Below are positions 1 through 10,247 of a DNA stretch of 64,000 nucleotides, piece by piece. Every line of letters starts with the position of its first letter. The stretch's first letter is position 1. The stretch spans positions 1 through 64,000 of the forward strand of contig JBDHXA010000005.1 of the NCBI GenBank assembly GCA_039810485.1. The letters are read 5' to 3'. The notes beneath the pieces were generated by a model. That model made no database searches and had not been told where the DNA came from. It was given only the letters and a program-made list of their open reading frames with translations. Made by a program: the position numbers and the translations under genes. The DNA comes from JADZAA01 sp039810485. GTDB taxonomy: Bacteria; Bacteroidota; Ignavibacteria; Kapaibacteriales; UBA961.

Positions 1-228
1 ACATATTTTTGCCATCCATATCACTCTTGGGAGCGCGGAACAAACGAGAATGCCAATGGACTAATCAGACAGTATTTTCCTAAAAAGCGAGAGCTTCTAT
101 CAGTAGAAGATGATGAACTTGCAGAGGCAATGAGACACATAAACAACCGTACAAGGAAAATACTTGGATGGAAAACTCCAATTCAAGTACTTAAAGAGAG
201 TTACAAAAGTGTTGCACTTCAGTGTTGA
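1..228 (+). mobile_element. IS30-family transposase, C-terminal end (cut by window edge)
   Basis: Frame 1 is open from the first base to a TGA at 226-228 and encodes the last 75 residues of a transposase. The motif HSWERGTNENANGLIRQYFP holds the third catalytic acidic residue (Glu) of the IS30-type DDE domain. Near the end, NNRTRKILGWKTP is the usual IS30 terminal motif. The rest of the gene lies outside the window, so it cannot be said whether the element is intact. I could not define the right inverted repeat in the 42 bases before the next gene, which is convergent. Confidence 0.85.
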
Positions 229-270
229 ATCTGCCTAATTCAAACATCTGTCAACAAGCCGAAAAATACT

Positions 271-3200
271 TCACTTGTTAAATTCGTTAATTCTGCATAC
301 TTGAGAAAATGGACAGTACTTGCATACTTCTCTTGCAAAGGGCTGAATGGGAAAATTGCCGTCGCTGACTGATTCGATAATTTCTCGCGCTCTCTTTGCT
401 GAATTATTGATAAGCATGTCGCGCTCGCTTTCGTCTGCAACAGTTTGTTTTGATGCTTTCTCAAGTTCCTTTTCTCTTGATATTTTAGAATTTTTGGGTA
501 GCAAAACGAAGCTTTCGGTTATTTTCTTACTTTTCTTTGAGTCATAGCTCGGACGCAAATGATAATATACTGCGGCGGTCAATTCAGCGGACAGTTTATA
601 ATAGTCAGCAAGCAGTTTTTGAGCTGCTAAGAGATAAAGCGGCATTTGAAAAGATTGCAACGCTTTAATTTCAGTGTTTGTTTTTACTGATTTGCCGGAT
701 TTGTAATCTGCAATTATAAATTTGGCATTATTTTCATCTGAAAATATTTCCAATCTGTCAATTTTTCCTTTCAAGTGCAATTCGCCTATATTCAACGCTT
801 TTATTCCATTGCTTCCTTCGAATGTTTTAGTGCCAAAACCAAACTCGAATAATGCAGGATAAAAAGAATTTCTTGCTGTAATTGATTCTAATTCGGCGTC
901 TAACCACCTTTCCAAATCGCCTTTCCTATTCGAATCGCCAAGCAATGTTTTTTTTTCTACATCGAAAAAAGGATGCTCAAAAGTAATCGTGGAAAGTTCT
1001 TCGTGGGCAATTTCAAGCAATAAAGCGCGATAATAATCTCTCATTTCCGGCTTTAGCTTCACTTGTGCAAGGGACGGAAGCAAATTTGATTGTTGCTTTG
1101 AAATTGATGCTGCTTCGCCCGATTCAAGCATTTCATCTTGAATTTTTCGGAAAAAACGATAGACGATAATATGCAGTAAAGAGCCGCGCTCTATTGCAGT
1201 GAGAGAAGCGTCGAAATTTTTTCGTTCATTAAGCTGTAAAAAACGTGAAGCAAAGTACTTGTACGGACACTCGGCATACGTTTCCAAGTCGGTGATAGAA
1301 TAGGATTTTGTCGAGTATTGTTTAAGAAGGTCAAAAATATCGGCAGGCAGTTCATTCGACAATTTTTCGTTCGCTTTGCCCTTGTTGTCGAGATAAAAAT
1401 CACAGTATTGCAATGTATCAATAATATGTTTTGGCAAAGACAAATTCATTGTTTTTGCTTGATTTGCGTATAGTGTCATTTCAACTGAGGACGTTATTGC
1501 AGCGAGCCAAGAGCATTGCTGCTTGTCGTTTGAGCAGTTACCTACAATAGATGCCGCACGAATTTGATTGATGGAAAAAATGCGCCCGTCTTCCTTTAGT
1601 GTAGAAATTTTAAGCAAAGCATCAATAAAAGGAGAGCGAACAATTTGCTCGCCTTCGTTTTGCGTGCAATAAGAAAGATAAATATGCCGCTCTGGCATAT
1701 TGTTGCGTTCAAGAATGCTGGATAAAATTTGATAGAACTGCATTCGTTCGGCGCGAATATATCTGTCTTCTGTTTCTGGAAGATCTTTCCCAAGAAATGA
1801 GTCGGGGATGTAAGCGGCGGGGAACTCTCCGTCATTCAAGCCGCAGCAAATAATTATTTGAAAGGGTATTCCGCGTGTCTGCTCCAAAGTTGTTACGGTA
1901 ATTCCATGCCCAGATTTTTCGCGGACTTGATATTTTGCACCTATAACAGCCGTTCGAAATTTTTCTGTAAAATCTTGAAAACTAATTTTTCTCTCGCCAA
2001 ATCTCTGCTCTTGAATTCCTGCAATTTCATCAAGAAGATTGAGGACTGCCGAAAGCGCTCTTGCGTCCTTTTCTATTTCGGAAAAGATATGCGACCGCTC
2101 TGTCGACGATGTAAAAACACGCTCGGTTGCGTGACGATAAAAACTCTCAATAGATTCCTGAATTTTGAATTTTTCAATGATAGCTCGCTTGATTAAAAGA
2201 GCAATTTCCGACGGCAGGCCGGCAATGTGCAAGTCAGGCAGATTCTCGCAAATTGCTGCAAAATCTAACGCGGCAGTTTGGGCTGAATGAAGCTCTCTTT
2301 CGGCGCGTAGAATGTCGTGCCGATCGGCAAAAGTGTCGTTTTGAAGCCGTTCGAGGCGAATTTGAGTGCGTTTTATCTCATTTTCAAGAGCGGTTTTCCA
2401 ACCTTTTTTGCCTCCGTATCGCACGCCGCCCATCAAACGCAAACGCTCGGCTGTGCCGTAAAGATTAGCACTGTCAATCGGTTCTTGATTTCCATTGCGG
2501 ACAAATTGCAAATAAGGGTTGTGAATTGCGCGATGCACATCATGTTTGTAAAAACCGCTTAGAATTACATCCAAGATAGAAAATATGGCTGCGACTACAG
2601 GTGATTTAGAAAGTAAAAAGCGGTCGGTTACGTTTGCCGGAATATTATGGACGTCAAATATTTCACGAATTGCATCTGCATAGAGATCAATTTGCCTTGT
2701 AGCAACACAAATTTTAGATGGATGAATTTTTTCTTCGATAATTAAATGCCTTACGAGTTTGGAAATAGTTATAATTTCGTCAATGCGGTTGCCTGCAGCC
2801 AAAACAGTTATATAATTCGATAGATCTTTGTTGAAAATTTGCCGTTCTGTGTTGAAAAGCCAGCGCCGCAAATACGCGCCGAGGGGTGAGAATATGCGGC
2901 TATGCAATGATAATTCATCGTTGAATCGAGGTGTTTCATCAAGTTCTTTGATGAATAATCCATTGACGCCAAAGCTTGCAAGGGTATCGGCAAGATTGCC
3001 GAAGAGCGGTCCGTTTTCGCTTGAATAGTCCAAATGAATGGCAATCGGAATATTTGTTTTGGCTAAAGCAATAATAAATTGCGCTTCCGGTTGCTTAAAC
3101 TCAGTAAATCCTTCGAAAAAAATTATTGTACGAGGATTGAGGGCGACGGCTTGCGACAAATCGTTCTGTCGAATCAAGCATTCAGTAGTGCGTTGAAGTA

Positions 3201-3789
3201 TTGCCGGCTTGTCCAACAAATTGTCGCCTAACAATTTCTCGTATTCAGAATATAATGCTGCCAAATCTTCTAGTTTAGGCGCATCTATTGAGTCTGCGTC
3301 GTTAGTTGAAACGCTTTTTTGATTGTCGCCGGCAGTTTTTATATCCTCAAATAAATGATGAGGGGTTATGCCGTCTTCTTTCAAGCCAAAAATTACAGAT
3401 GACAGGCGTTGCAATGCAATCGGCGAAAGCTGCTCTTTTTTTCGACGGAAAAAATGTAAATCAGCATTTTCGCCTGCCTCTTCAAATAGAGCCAGCCTAT
3501 AAGCGTCGGAAATAATGCGAAATTTATCAGAATTAGGCGTTAAGCGAAAAAGTTTCAGCACAAGCTGCTCAAAATTGCAAGCTTGTACAGGAGCAATCGG
3601 AGCAGAAGTTTGGGCAAAAATTTCACGCACTATTCGACGCTGCAAGAGTCGCGCTAAACGGCTTGTTGGAACAACCGGAATGAAAGAATCGAGCCGGTTC
3701 AATCTGACTGTTTCTTCAAAAGCAAGTTCAAGCGTTGCTGCCTTCAAACCGGATTCACGATAAGCGTGATTAATTATAAAATAGGACAT
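271..3789 (-). CDS. AddB-like PD-(D/E)XK nuclease / inactive helicase subunit
   Basis: A 1172-residue protein resembling the AddB/RexB subunit of the AddAB double-strand-break repair helicase-nuclease. The C-terminal third has the nuclease core (FIIADYKSGKS carries the D-x-K catalytic pair). Four cysteines fit the AddB iron-sulfur site: Cys841 (ECPYKYF) and Cys1156, Cys1159 and Cys1165 at the extreme C-terminus. The N-terminal region starts like a helicase domain but lacks a clear Walker A motif. I start it at the ATG at 3787-3789, because the longer frame would run into the upstream gene; the start lies one base after that gene's stop, suggesting co-transcription. The partner AddA is not in the window. 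Family is clear; the exact subunit name is inferred. Confidence 0.75.
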   Translation of the reverse strand: MSYFIINHAYRESGLKAATLELAFEETVRLNRLDSFIPVVPTSRLARLLQRRIVREIFAQTSAPIAPVQACNFEQLVLKLFRLTPNSDKFRIISDAYRLALFEEAGENADLHFFRRKKEQLSPIALQRLSSVIFGLKEDGITPHHLFEDIKTAGDNQKSVSTNDADSIDAPKLEDLAALYSEYEKLLGDNLLDKPAILQRTTECLIRQNDLSQAVALNPRTIIFFEGFTEFKQPEAQFIIALAKTNIPIAIHLDYSSENGPLFGNLADTLASFGVNGLFIKELDETPRFNDELSLHSRIFSPLGAYLRRWLFNTERQIFNKDLSNYITVLAAGNRIDEIITISKLVRHLIIEEKIHPSKICVATRQIDLYADAIREIFDVHNIPANVTDRFLLSKSPVVAAIFSILDVILSGFYKHDVHRAIHNPYLQFVRNGNQEPIDSANLYGTAERLRLMGGVRYGGKKGWKTALENEIKRTQIRLERLQNDTFADRHDILRAERELHSAQTAALDFAAICENLPDLHIAGLPSEIALLIKRAIIEKFKIQESIESFYRHATERVFTSSTERSHIFSEIEKDARALSAVLNLLDEIAGIQEQRFGERKISFQDFTEKFRTAVIGAKYQVREKSGHGITVTTLEQTRGIPFQIIICCGLNDGEFPAAYIPDSFLGKDLPETEDRYIRAERMQFYQILSSILERNNMPERHIYLSYCTQNEGEQIVRSPFIDALLKISTLKEDGRIFSINQIRAASIVGNCSNDKQQCSWLAAITSSVEMTLYANQAKTMNLSLPKHIIDTLQYCDFYLDNKGKANEKLSNELPADIFDLLKQYSTKSYSITDLETYAECPYKYFASRFLQLNERKNFDASLTAIERGSLLHIIVYRFFRKIQDEMLESGEAASISKQQSNLLPSLAQVKLKPEMRDYYRALLLEIAHEELSTITFEHPFFDVEKKTLLGDSNRKGDLERWLDAELESITARNSFYPALFEFGFGTKTFEGSNGIKALNIGELHLKGKIDRLEIFSDENNAKFIIADYKSGKSVKTNTEIKALQSFQMPLYLLAAQKLLADYYKLSAELTAAVYYHLRPSYDSKKSKKITESFVLLPKNSKISREKELEKASKQTVADESERDMLINNSAKRAREIIESVSDGNFPIQPFAREVCKYCPFSQVCRINEFNK

Positions 3790-3790
3790 A

Positions 3791-5365
3791 TCATTTGTTT
3801 TTGCCGAGCGAAGTGCGCAGCCGGCGCTCGAGGCGACGTGAAATATAGACGAAAGGCAGCCCAATCAAAAGGTAAATAATTGCAACCTGAATGCCTATGC
3901 CGAAATAATCATCGAAATATGTTGTGCGCAAACCAGTATATGTTTGCGTCAGTTCGGTGAGGGTTATCATTGAAACTAATGATGAATCTTTCATTAATGC
4001 AATGAAATCATTGGTTACCGGTGGCATGACAATGCGCGCTGCCTGAGGAAGTATCACATGACGAAGCGTTTGCCAATTTGTCATGCCAAGAGCGATTGCC
4101 GCCTCGCTCTGTCCTTTTGGAATGGCCATTAGTCCTGCGCGGTAATTTTCTGCCTCGGAAGCTGCATAGTTTAGTCCGAGTCCAAGCCATCCGGCAAGAA
4201 ATGGATTGAGCGCAATGCCAATGCTTGGCAGACCGTAAAAAATTATGAGCAACTGAATGAGCAGGGGAGTGCCACGAATAATCTCGATATATGAAACAGC
4301 GATAAACTGTATAGGCGGAGGTCCGTAAATACGTAAAACTGCAAGAATTAGACCTAAAATTATGGCAAGTCCCATTGATGAAATTGACACTGTCATTGTC
4401 ATGCCAGCCGCTTTGGAGAATAGCGGCATAAACGACCAATACCGCTGCAATCTCTCCCAAAAAGTAAGTGAGGAATGAAGGGAAGACATATATTCTTTGT
4501 ATTCGGAAGGCGGTATGGCTGAAGGATTGTGATCGCTTAGATAATCAGCCATTGAAGTATTCCATAAATTCCATCTCTCAAGTATCTTGCGTAGTTTCCC
4601 GGAACGTTGAAGAGCAAATATCGCCTCATTAATTTGCTCTATAAGCTTGACATTGTTCTTTTCAACAGCAATGCCGTAGCGAATTGTATCCAATGGCTGC
4701 TCAAGCATGCGCAGTCCGGTTATTGCAGGCACATAATACATTGCCACCGGCTGATCTATCACAAATCCGTCAATTCTGCCAAGCATCAAATCTTTGTATC
4801 CGTCAATTTCTTGATCATATTGCTTTATGTTGAGATTGTTAGTTTTATTCAAATAGTCCAACGCTTCTGAGCCGGTTAGCGTTCCGACGTATTTGTCTCT
4901 GCGGCCCTGAATATCGGCGAGCGAATGTATTGTAGTGTCGGCATTGCGAATGACAAGACAGTAGCTGGAGAAATAGTACGGCGCTGAAAACAGCGCACCT
5001 TCTTGATGCTCTGGAGTAATGACAACGCCGTCAATGACGACATCGTACATATTGCGGTCCAATCCCGGTATTAGTCCGTCCCAAGTATTCTGCACGTGCT
5101 CGGCTTTTATATGCAATTGCTCGGCAATCGCCTCGATAACATCAACATCAAAACCCTTAATGTGTGAAGGATCTTTACGATCGGCAAAACAGTATGGAGC
5201 TCCGCTGCTTGCGTCTGCCCCGAATCGCAAAACTGAAATGCCAAGCTCCTTGTTTGGAGAAAGAGAGGGAGGATTTTCGGCTAAGGCGCTGCCGCAATGG
5301 ATATACCAAATGAAAATGGCAGCGACAACAGACACGATAGCGCGAAGAAAGGAATCAGTATTCAT
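3791..5365 (-). CDS. Polar amino acid ABC transporter, fused substrate-binding and permease protein
   Basis: This 524-residue protein joins a periplasmic binding domain to a membrane permease. Residues 1-30 look like a signal peptide. Residues about 40-275 are a type 3 solute-binding domain with the family pattern around KGFDVDVIEAIAEQL. About 305-520 is a HisM/GlnP-type permease with several hydrophobic segments and the EAA loop (EAAIALGMTNWQTLRHVILP) that contacts the ATPase. Such fusions are known for glutamine-type uptake systems. The ATPase gene lies 9 bases upstream in the same operon. The substrate is probably a polar or charged amino acid but cannot be read from sequence. Confidence 0.88.
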   Translation of the reverse strand: MNTDSFLRAIVSVVAAIFIWYIHCGSALAENPPSLSPNKELGISVLRFGADASSGAPYCFADRKDPSHIKGFDVDVIEAIAEQLHIKAEHVQNTWDGLIPGLDRNMYDVVIDGVVITPEHQEGALFSAPYYFSSYCLVIRNADTTIHSLADIQGRRDKYVGTLTGSEALDYLNKTNNLNIKQYDQEIDGYKDLMLGRIDGFVIDQPVAMYYVPAITGLRMLEQPLDTIRYGIAVEKNNVKLIEQINEAIFALQRSGKLRKILERWNLWNTSMADYLSDHNPSAIPPSEYKEYMSSLHSSLTFWERLQRYWSFMPLFSKAAGMTMTVSISSMGLAIILGLILAVLRIYGPPPIQFIAVSYIEIIRGTPLLIQLLIIFYGLPSIGIALNPFLAGWLGLGLNYAASEAENYRAGLMAIPKGQSEAAIALGMTNWQTLRHVILPQAARIVMPPVTNDFIALMKDSSLVSMITLTELTQTYTGLRTTYFDDYFGIGIQVAIIYLLIGLPFVYISRRLERRLRTSLGKNK

Positions 5366-5374
5366 AGGCGAAGA

Positions 5375-6166
5375 TTATTTAATGTTTACTCGCTTCAGAA
5401 AACGGCGTGTTCGTTCATCTTTCGGATTTTCAAAGTGTATATCTTCTTCGATGATTTCGATTATTTCGCCTTTGTCCATAAAAATTATATAGTCCGATGC
5501 TTCGCGAGCAAATTGCATTTCGTGCGTTACGACAATCTGCGTCATATTTTCGTGATCAAGCTCGCGCATGACATCTAGTACTTCGCCTACAAGTTCGGGG
5601 TCGAGAGCTGAAGTTGGCTCGTCATATAGCAATACACTAGGCGACATTGCAAGAGCGCGTGCAATTGCAGCGCGTTGTTTTTGACCACCGGATAGAGATT
5701 CTGGATAGCGGTCTGCAAATTTTCCAAGCCCTACTTTGTCAAGAAATGCCATTGCTTTAGCGCGAGCTTGCTCTGGGCTAAGACCTTGCACCGCAACTGG
5801 GGCAAGCATAACATTGGCTATTACGGTCTTATGCGGAAAAAGATTGAAATTCTGAAAGACCATGCCAACTTGCTGTCGCAAACGATGAGCTTTCGACGAA
5901 AATTCGTTGGAGAGCTTTTGATATTTGTCGTTGCGCGACAGATTAATATTGTTGATCGTTATCGAGCCCGAGTCGAGAATTTCAAGACAATTCATACAGC
6001 GCAGAAAGGTTGATTTGCCGCAGCCAGACGGTCCAATAATAGACACCATGTCGCCGCGATGTATCGTAAGCGAGATATTGCGAAGCACAACTGTATCGTC
6101 AAAACTCTTGACTAAATTTTCGATAGTGATGATTGCCGAAGAACCATTTTGCTGATGGCGTTTCAT
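5375..6166 (-). CDS. Polar amino acid ABC transporter ATP-binding protein (GlnQ type)
   Basis: A 263-residue ATPase with Walker A GPSGCGKST at residues 45-53, Q-loop VGMVFQNFNLFPH near 100-112, signature LSGGQKQR from residue 158, and Walker B VLLYDEP near 178-184. The PHKT-V-NV pattern after the Q-loop is typical of the polar amino acid subfamily. It would drive the fused binding/permease protein encoded 9 bases downstream. The gene is read away from the large transglutaminase gene, so 6167-6346 should hold two divergent promoters; I see no clear operator there. Confidence 0.93.
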   Translation of the reverse strand: MKRHQQNGSSAIITIENLVKSFDDTVVLRNISLTIHRGDMVSIIGPSGCGKSTFLRCMNCLEILDSGSITINNINLSRNDKYQKLSNEFSSKAHRLRQQVGMVFQNFNLFPHKTVIANVMLAPVAVQGLSPEQARAKAMAFLDKVGLGKFADRYPESLSGGQKQRAAIARALAMSPSVLLYDEPTSALDPELVGEVLDVMRELDHENMTQIVVTHEMQFAREASDYIIFMDKGEIIEIIEEDIHFENPKDERTRRFLKRVNIK

Positions 6167-6352
6167 AACAGAGCGCCGATGTTAATAATTCTGATAGCAA
6201 ATTATGAATAATTTCCGATTTATTCTGCTTCATTGTTCATATTATCTGTATAGTTGCACAAAGCCGTGAGCGAATAAGCAACAACAAAACGAAGGCAACG
6301 ATAAAAATCTGTAATTTTGCAACCGCTATTTCTATGATTTTATCTTTTGAAT

Positions 6353-9300
6353 ATGAAATTTCGCATAGCATTATATGTTGTCTTCTTTCTTTCCATGCTT
6401 ATTTCTCCAAAAGTCAAAGCCAATATACATCCGTCGGCTGACGCGCAGATAGACGCTGCGTGGGATGCATGGAATCAAGGCAAAATACAACAATCTGAAA
6501 AACAGTTTCGAGAAGCTGCAGCATTAAGCCCAAAATCCTTCCGCGCTTTGGCAAGCTTATATGAATTATTGATATATAGGCAAAAATATAGTGAAGCTCA
6601 ATCACTTCTTACTCAAATAACCAATCTTGACGAAGATGCTGTTTATCCTTTCTTATTTGCAGTGTGGAATGGATTGTCGTTGACCAACGAAGATAATATG
6701 CCAAATGCAGATGTGATTAATATCATTAAATCACTTTCAGAAGGAGGAAAAAGCGATAAATTAGGAATATTGCGCTCTCTTGCTCTCGAAAAGTTCGGCA
6801 CGTACTCATTGCAAATTGGCGATACAGTGAAATCGTCGTCTTCGTTCAATAATCTTGGCGCAATTGACGCTTGGGCTGTAATTGGCCCGTTTGAGAATAT
6901 TTCAGAATCCGGCTATGAACGAGTATTTCCTCCGGAAGGAAAATTCGACTTTGCCGCTGTGTTTCAAGGCAAAAATAATATACCTGTTCGATGGTTTGAC
7001 ATTCCTGCAATTCGACGAGATAAATGGATTGACTATGAATATTATTATTCTGTGGGTTCTGATATCTACTATGCCAATTCCTATGTGTACAGTCCGGTGC
7101 AACAGTCGGCATATTTTCGCATTGGCGTTTCCGGATCATTGAAAGTATTTCTTAACGACGCTCTAATAATTCAAGATGAAGATGAAAAAAACAATGGTTA
7201 TGACACATATATTGCGCCTATAACACTTAATGTCGGCTGGAATCGTGTGCTTATCAAAACCGGAAGCGGAGAAGTTTCCCGCAACAATTTTGCCGTTCGC
7301 ATTACCGATATTGCCGGATACCCTTTGGAAGGACTTCGCATCGAAACCAAACAACAATCATACAAACCAAGCACATCTAATCAAAGCCCGTCTCTTATTC
7401 CTAATTTTGCTGAAGAATATTTTCGTAAATATCAGCGCAAATATGCAAACGATCCGCTTGCCGTTATGCTGCTTGCAAGCACTTATATACTTAATGACAA
7501 GCATGCTGAGGCAGAAACGATTTTGCTCGAAGGTCTTAAAGCTCGGCCAAATGCTCCATTCTATTTGTCGCTATTAACAGAAGCGTACTCTCGAGCGAAC
7601 AAAACAGATGAATTGCAATCAACTCGGGACAAGCTGTACAAAACCGATTCGCTCAATGCAAACGGCATAATTACAAGATTTGTAGAGAAATTGCAAAATT
7701 CTGAATTTGATGCTGCTGAAACTCTTCTCCGGAATTATGAAGCAATCTATGGTGTAAATCCAACTAATTTTGCCCTACAAATACAATTATATGGAAAGAA
7801 ATCACAAAAAGACAAATCAACTGATGCTATTGAAAAAGCTTACAGTCATTTTCCGCATGTTTGGGAATTTGTATCTGCATTCGCCAATATTGTGATGGAA
7901 CGCTCGCATGATCGGGACAGCGTGCTCTCGATTTTAAACCATGCTTTGCTCCAAAATGCAACAGCCGAACATTATTGGGATATTGCAGCCATAAATTTGT
8001 CTTTTTCGGATGTCAAGAAATGGGATGAATGTGTGCGTAAATCATTAGATGTACAGCCGGTTGCATGCGGATATTATCAGGCGGCCGCAGAGCAGTATTT
8101 AACGATGCAGAAACCCGATAGCGCTTTGCCTTTCATACGACGCGCCTTAGAAATAAATCCGCAAGCGGGAAATTTTCATCTGACTCTTGGTCATGTTTAT
8201 CGCGCAAAAAATGACACTTCGGCAGCAATAAAAGAGCTTCAAAAGGCTATTCTCTATAATCCTATAGATTTCGACACACGTGCCGAACTTCGCTCTTATC
8301 AGGGGAAACCCTCCTTGTTTTCTCACTTTAGTTCGGCAAAGACCGACAGCATTATACGCAATGCTCCTATTGCATCAGATTATCCAGACAAAGAATATGC
8401 GATTTTATTCGAAGAACAAAATCGAATTATTTACGAAAATGGCGCTTCAGAATACAAGATGGAAATGATAGCAAAAATGTTTACTTCCGATGCGATAGAC
8501 ACATGGAAAGAATATTCTATCACTACATCAAACGCAAGCGACGGCTATTCAATAGAAAAAGCTGTGTCGATAAAATCTGATGGCACAGAGGTAAATGCCG
8601 ATGTTTCAGGACAATACATTGTATTTAAGTCGCTAGAAATCGGCGACGTTATTCAAATACGCTGGAGAGTTCGGAGTTATAATGGCGGCAGATTTTCTAA
8701 TAAATTTTGGGATTCCTATATACTCAATGGCAATATACCAATTAAATACATCAGATTTGCCATGCTTGTAGCAGATTCAATGAAATTCGATTACCGTGTT
8801 CGAAACTCTGGAATTGAGCCGAAAATTATCCGCACTGCCGACGGAACTTTATATGAATGGACTTTGCGAGAAGATGCGCCAATTGAAGATGAAATCGGCA
8901 TGCCTTCATGGTATGAAATAGGAAAAGATCTTGAGTTCTCAAGTATTAGGTCTTGGAGCGATATTGTGCAATGGTATCTGGAGCTTACGCGCTCGCAAGT
9001 AAAATCGTCGCGTGAAGTGCGCGAACAAGCTAAGCTGATACGAGATTCTTTAGGGTCATCTGCAAATGAAAATGACATTATCGAAGCGATCTATACATAT
9101 ATTACCCAAAATATACGCTATAGCAGCATACCGTTTCGCCAATCTGCTTTTATTCCGCAAAAAGCACGCACTGTGCTTACTACAAAAATTGGCGATTGTA
9201 AAGACCTTTCCACGTTGTTTATAGCAATGGCCACAGAATTTGGAATAAAAGCTCATTATGTATTGGTGAACACATTTGACTTGGGTTATACTCGGCAGAA

Positions 9301-10147
9301 TCCATTGCCAACTCCTTGGGCTTTCGATCACTGTATTGTATCTGTTGAAATTTCGGGAAAAATATGGTATGTTGATTTAACGGCGCCTGATTTTGCGTTG
9401 GGATCTGTTCCAGATGGTTTATTAGGCACTTTTGCATTAGTGATTCGAGATGGAGTTAACCAGCCGACAACCTTGTCAAGGTCGCTTTTTATAAAAAACA
9501 ATATCTATAGAAATACAAAAATTGATTTGGATGAAGATGGAAATGCAAACTTTACAGTAGTTTCGGAACGGAGCGGATGGCTTGCAGCAGGTATGAGAAC
9601 TAATTATAGAGAAAAATCTCAAAAAGAGCGTGAGAAAATGTTGAGCGAAACTCTTTCGGAGATTTATCAAAATGTAGAGATGAGCGAACTCTCTTTTGAC
9701 AATATTGCTAATACGCAAGAAAACTTGAAGTATTTGGCAAAATATGGAGTATCTGACTTAACAACCGAAGCAGGCAGCTTTTATGTGATGAAAATGCCTT
9801 GGTCAGAAGTGTGGTCGCCAAGTCCTGCTTTTACTCTTGAAAAGCGCATATATCCGTTAGATTACCCGATGGATGCCGACACTATCCAAGAAACACTTAT
9901 CATCAAACTGCCAAAAGGTATGAGATTAATGGAAATTCCAAAAACGGTAAAAAAATCATCTCCTTTTGCAGATTATTCAGTGCAGTATTCCAATGCAAAC
10001 GGTATATTTAAAGCGGAACGAACATTAGTGCAAAAAAGAGGATACATAAGACCGGAAGAATATCTTCAATTCAAAACTTTGTATAATTCTATTGTCAAAG
10101 AAGATGGCAGACAAGTATTATTTAAAAATGCAAATGAAGGTAATTGA
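6353..10147 (+). CDS. TPR and DUF3857/transglutaminase-like exported protein
   Basis: A very large protein of about 1264 residues. The first 22 residues form a signal peptide (MKFRIALYVVFF...VKA), so it is exported. TPR-like helices lie at about 30-120 and 380-640. A beta-rich segment near 190-330 resembles carbohydrate-binding or PA14-like modules. DUF3857 (about 690-870) precedes a transglutaminase core whose Cys949 (GDCKD), His993 (FDHC) and Asp1008 (YVDLTAPD) form the expected triad. A TTG two codons earlier would also give a frame start; ATG at 6353 is preferred. Proteins of this build are common in Bacteroidota and relatives and have no established substrate. It stands alone between the transporter and aspS. 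Confidence 0.8.
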   Translation: MKFRIALYVVFFLSMLISPKVKANIHPSADAQIDAAWDAWNQGKIQQSEKQFREAAALSPKSFRALASLYELLIYRQKYSEAQSLLTQITNLDEDAVYPFLFAVWNGLSLTNEDNMPNADVINIIKSLSEGGKSDKLGILRSLALEKFGTYSLQIGDTVKSSSSFNNLGAIDAWAVIGPFENISESGYERVFPPEGKFDFAAVFQGKNNIPVRWFDIPAIRRDKWIDYEYYYSVGSDIYYANSYVYSPVQQSAYFRIGVSGSLKVFLNDALIIQDEDEKNNGYDTYIAPITLNVGWNRVLIKTGSGEVSRNNFAVRITDIAGYPLEGLRIETKQQSYKPSTSNQSPSLIPNFAEEYFRKYQRKYANDPLAVMLLASTYILNDKHAEAETILLEGLKARPNAPFYLSLLTEAYSRANKTDELQSTRDKLYKTDSLNANGIITRFVEKLQNSEFDAAETLLRNYEAIYGVNPTNFALQIQLYGKKSQKDKSTDAIEKAYSHFPHVWEFVSAFANIVMERSHDRDSVLSILNHALLQNATAEHYWDIAAINLSFSDVKKWDECVRKSLDVQPVACGYYQAAAEQYLTMQKPDSALPFIRRALEINPQAGNFHLTLGHVYRAKNDTSAAIKELQKAILYNPIDFDTRAELRSYQGKPSLFSHFSSAKTDSIIRNAPIASDYPDKEYAILFEEQNRIIYENGASEYKMEMIAKMFTSDAIDTWKEYSITTSNASDGYSIEKAVSIKSDGTEVNADVSGQYIVFKSLEIGDVIQIRWRVRSYNGGRFSNKFWDSYILNGNIPIKYIRFAMLVADSMKFDYRVRNSGIEPKIIRTADGTLYEWTLREDAPIEDEIGMPSWYEIGKDLEFSSIRSWSDIVQWYLELTRSQVKSSREVREQAKLIRDSLGSSANENDIIEAIYTYITQNIRYSSIPFRQSAFIPQKARTVLTTKIGDCKDLSTLFIAMATEFGIKAHYVLVNTFDLGYTRQNPLPTPWAFDHCIVSVEISGKIWYVDLTAPDFALGSVPDGLLGTFALVIRDGVNQPTTLSRSLFIKNNIYRNTKIDLDEDGNANFTVVSERSGWLAAGMRTNYREKSQKEREKMLSETLSEIYQNVEMSELSFDNIANTQENLKYLAKYGVSDLTTEAGSFYVMKMPWSEVWSPSPAFTLEKRIYPLDYPMDADTIQETLIIKLPKGMRLMEIPKTVKKSSPFADYSVQYSNANGIFKAERTLVQKRGYIRPEEYLQFKTLYNSIVKEDGRQVLFKNANEGN

Positions 10148-10247
10148 TATATTTGCGCCATGTTATGCCAATATCAAGCAAGACAGCGATTGTATTTATA
10201 CAATATAAAAGATTTAACCCAAGACATTAGAAATTAGGAGGAAACGC

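Noticed and set aside
229..270. Right inverted repeat of the IS30 element
   Set aside because: I could not define it with only one end of the element in the window.
6312..6319. Bacteroidota-type -7 element (TAATTTTG) before the transglutaminase gene
   Set aside because: No matching -33 element was found; in AT-rich DNA the match is not convincing alone.
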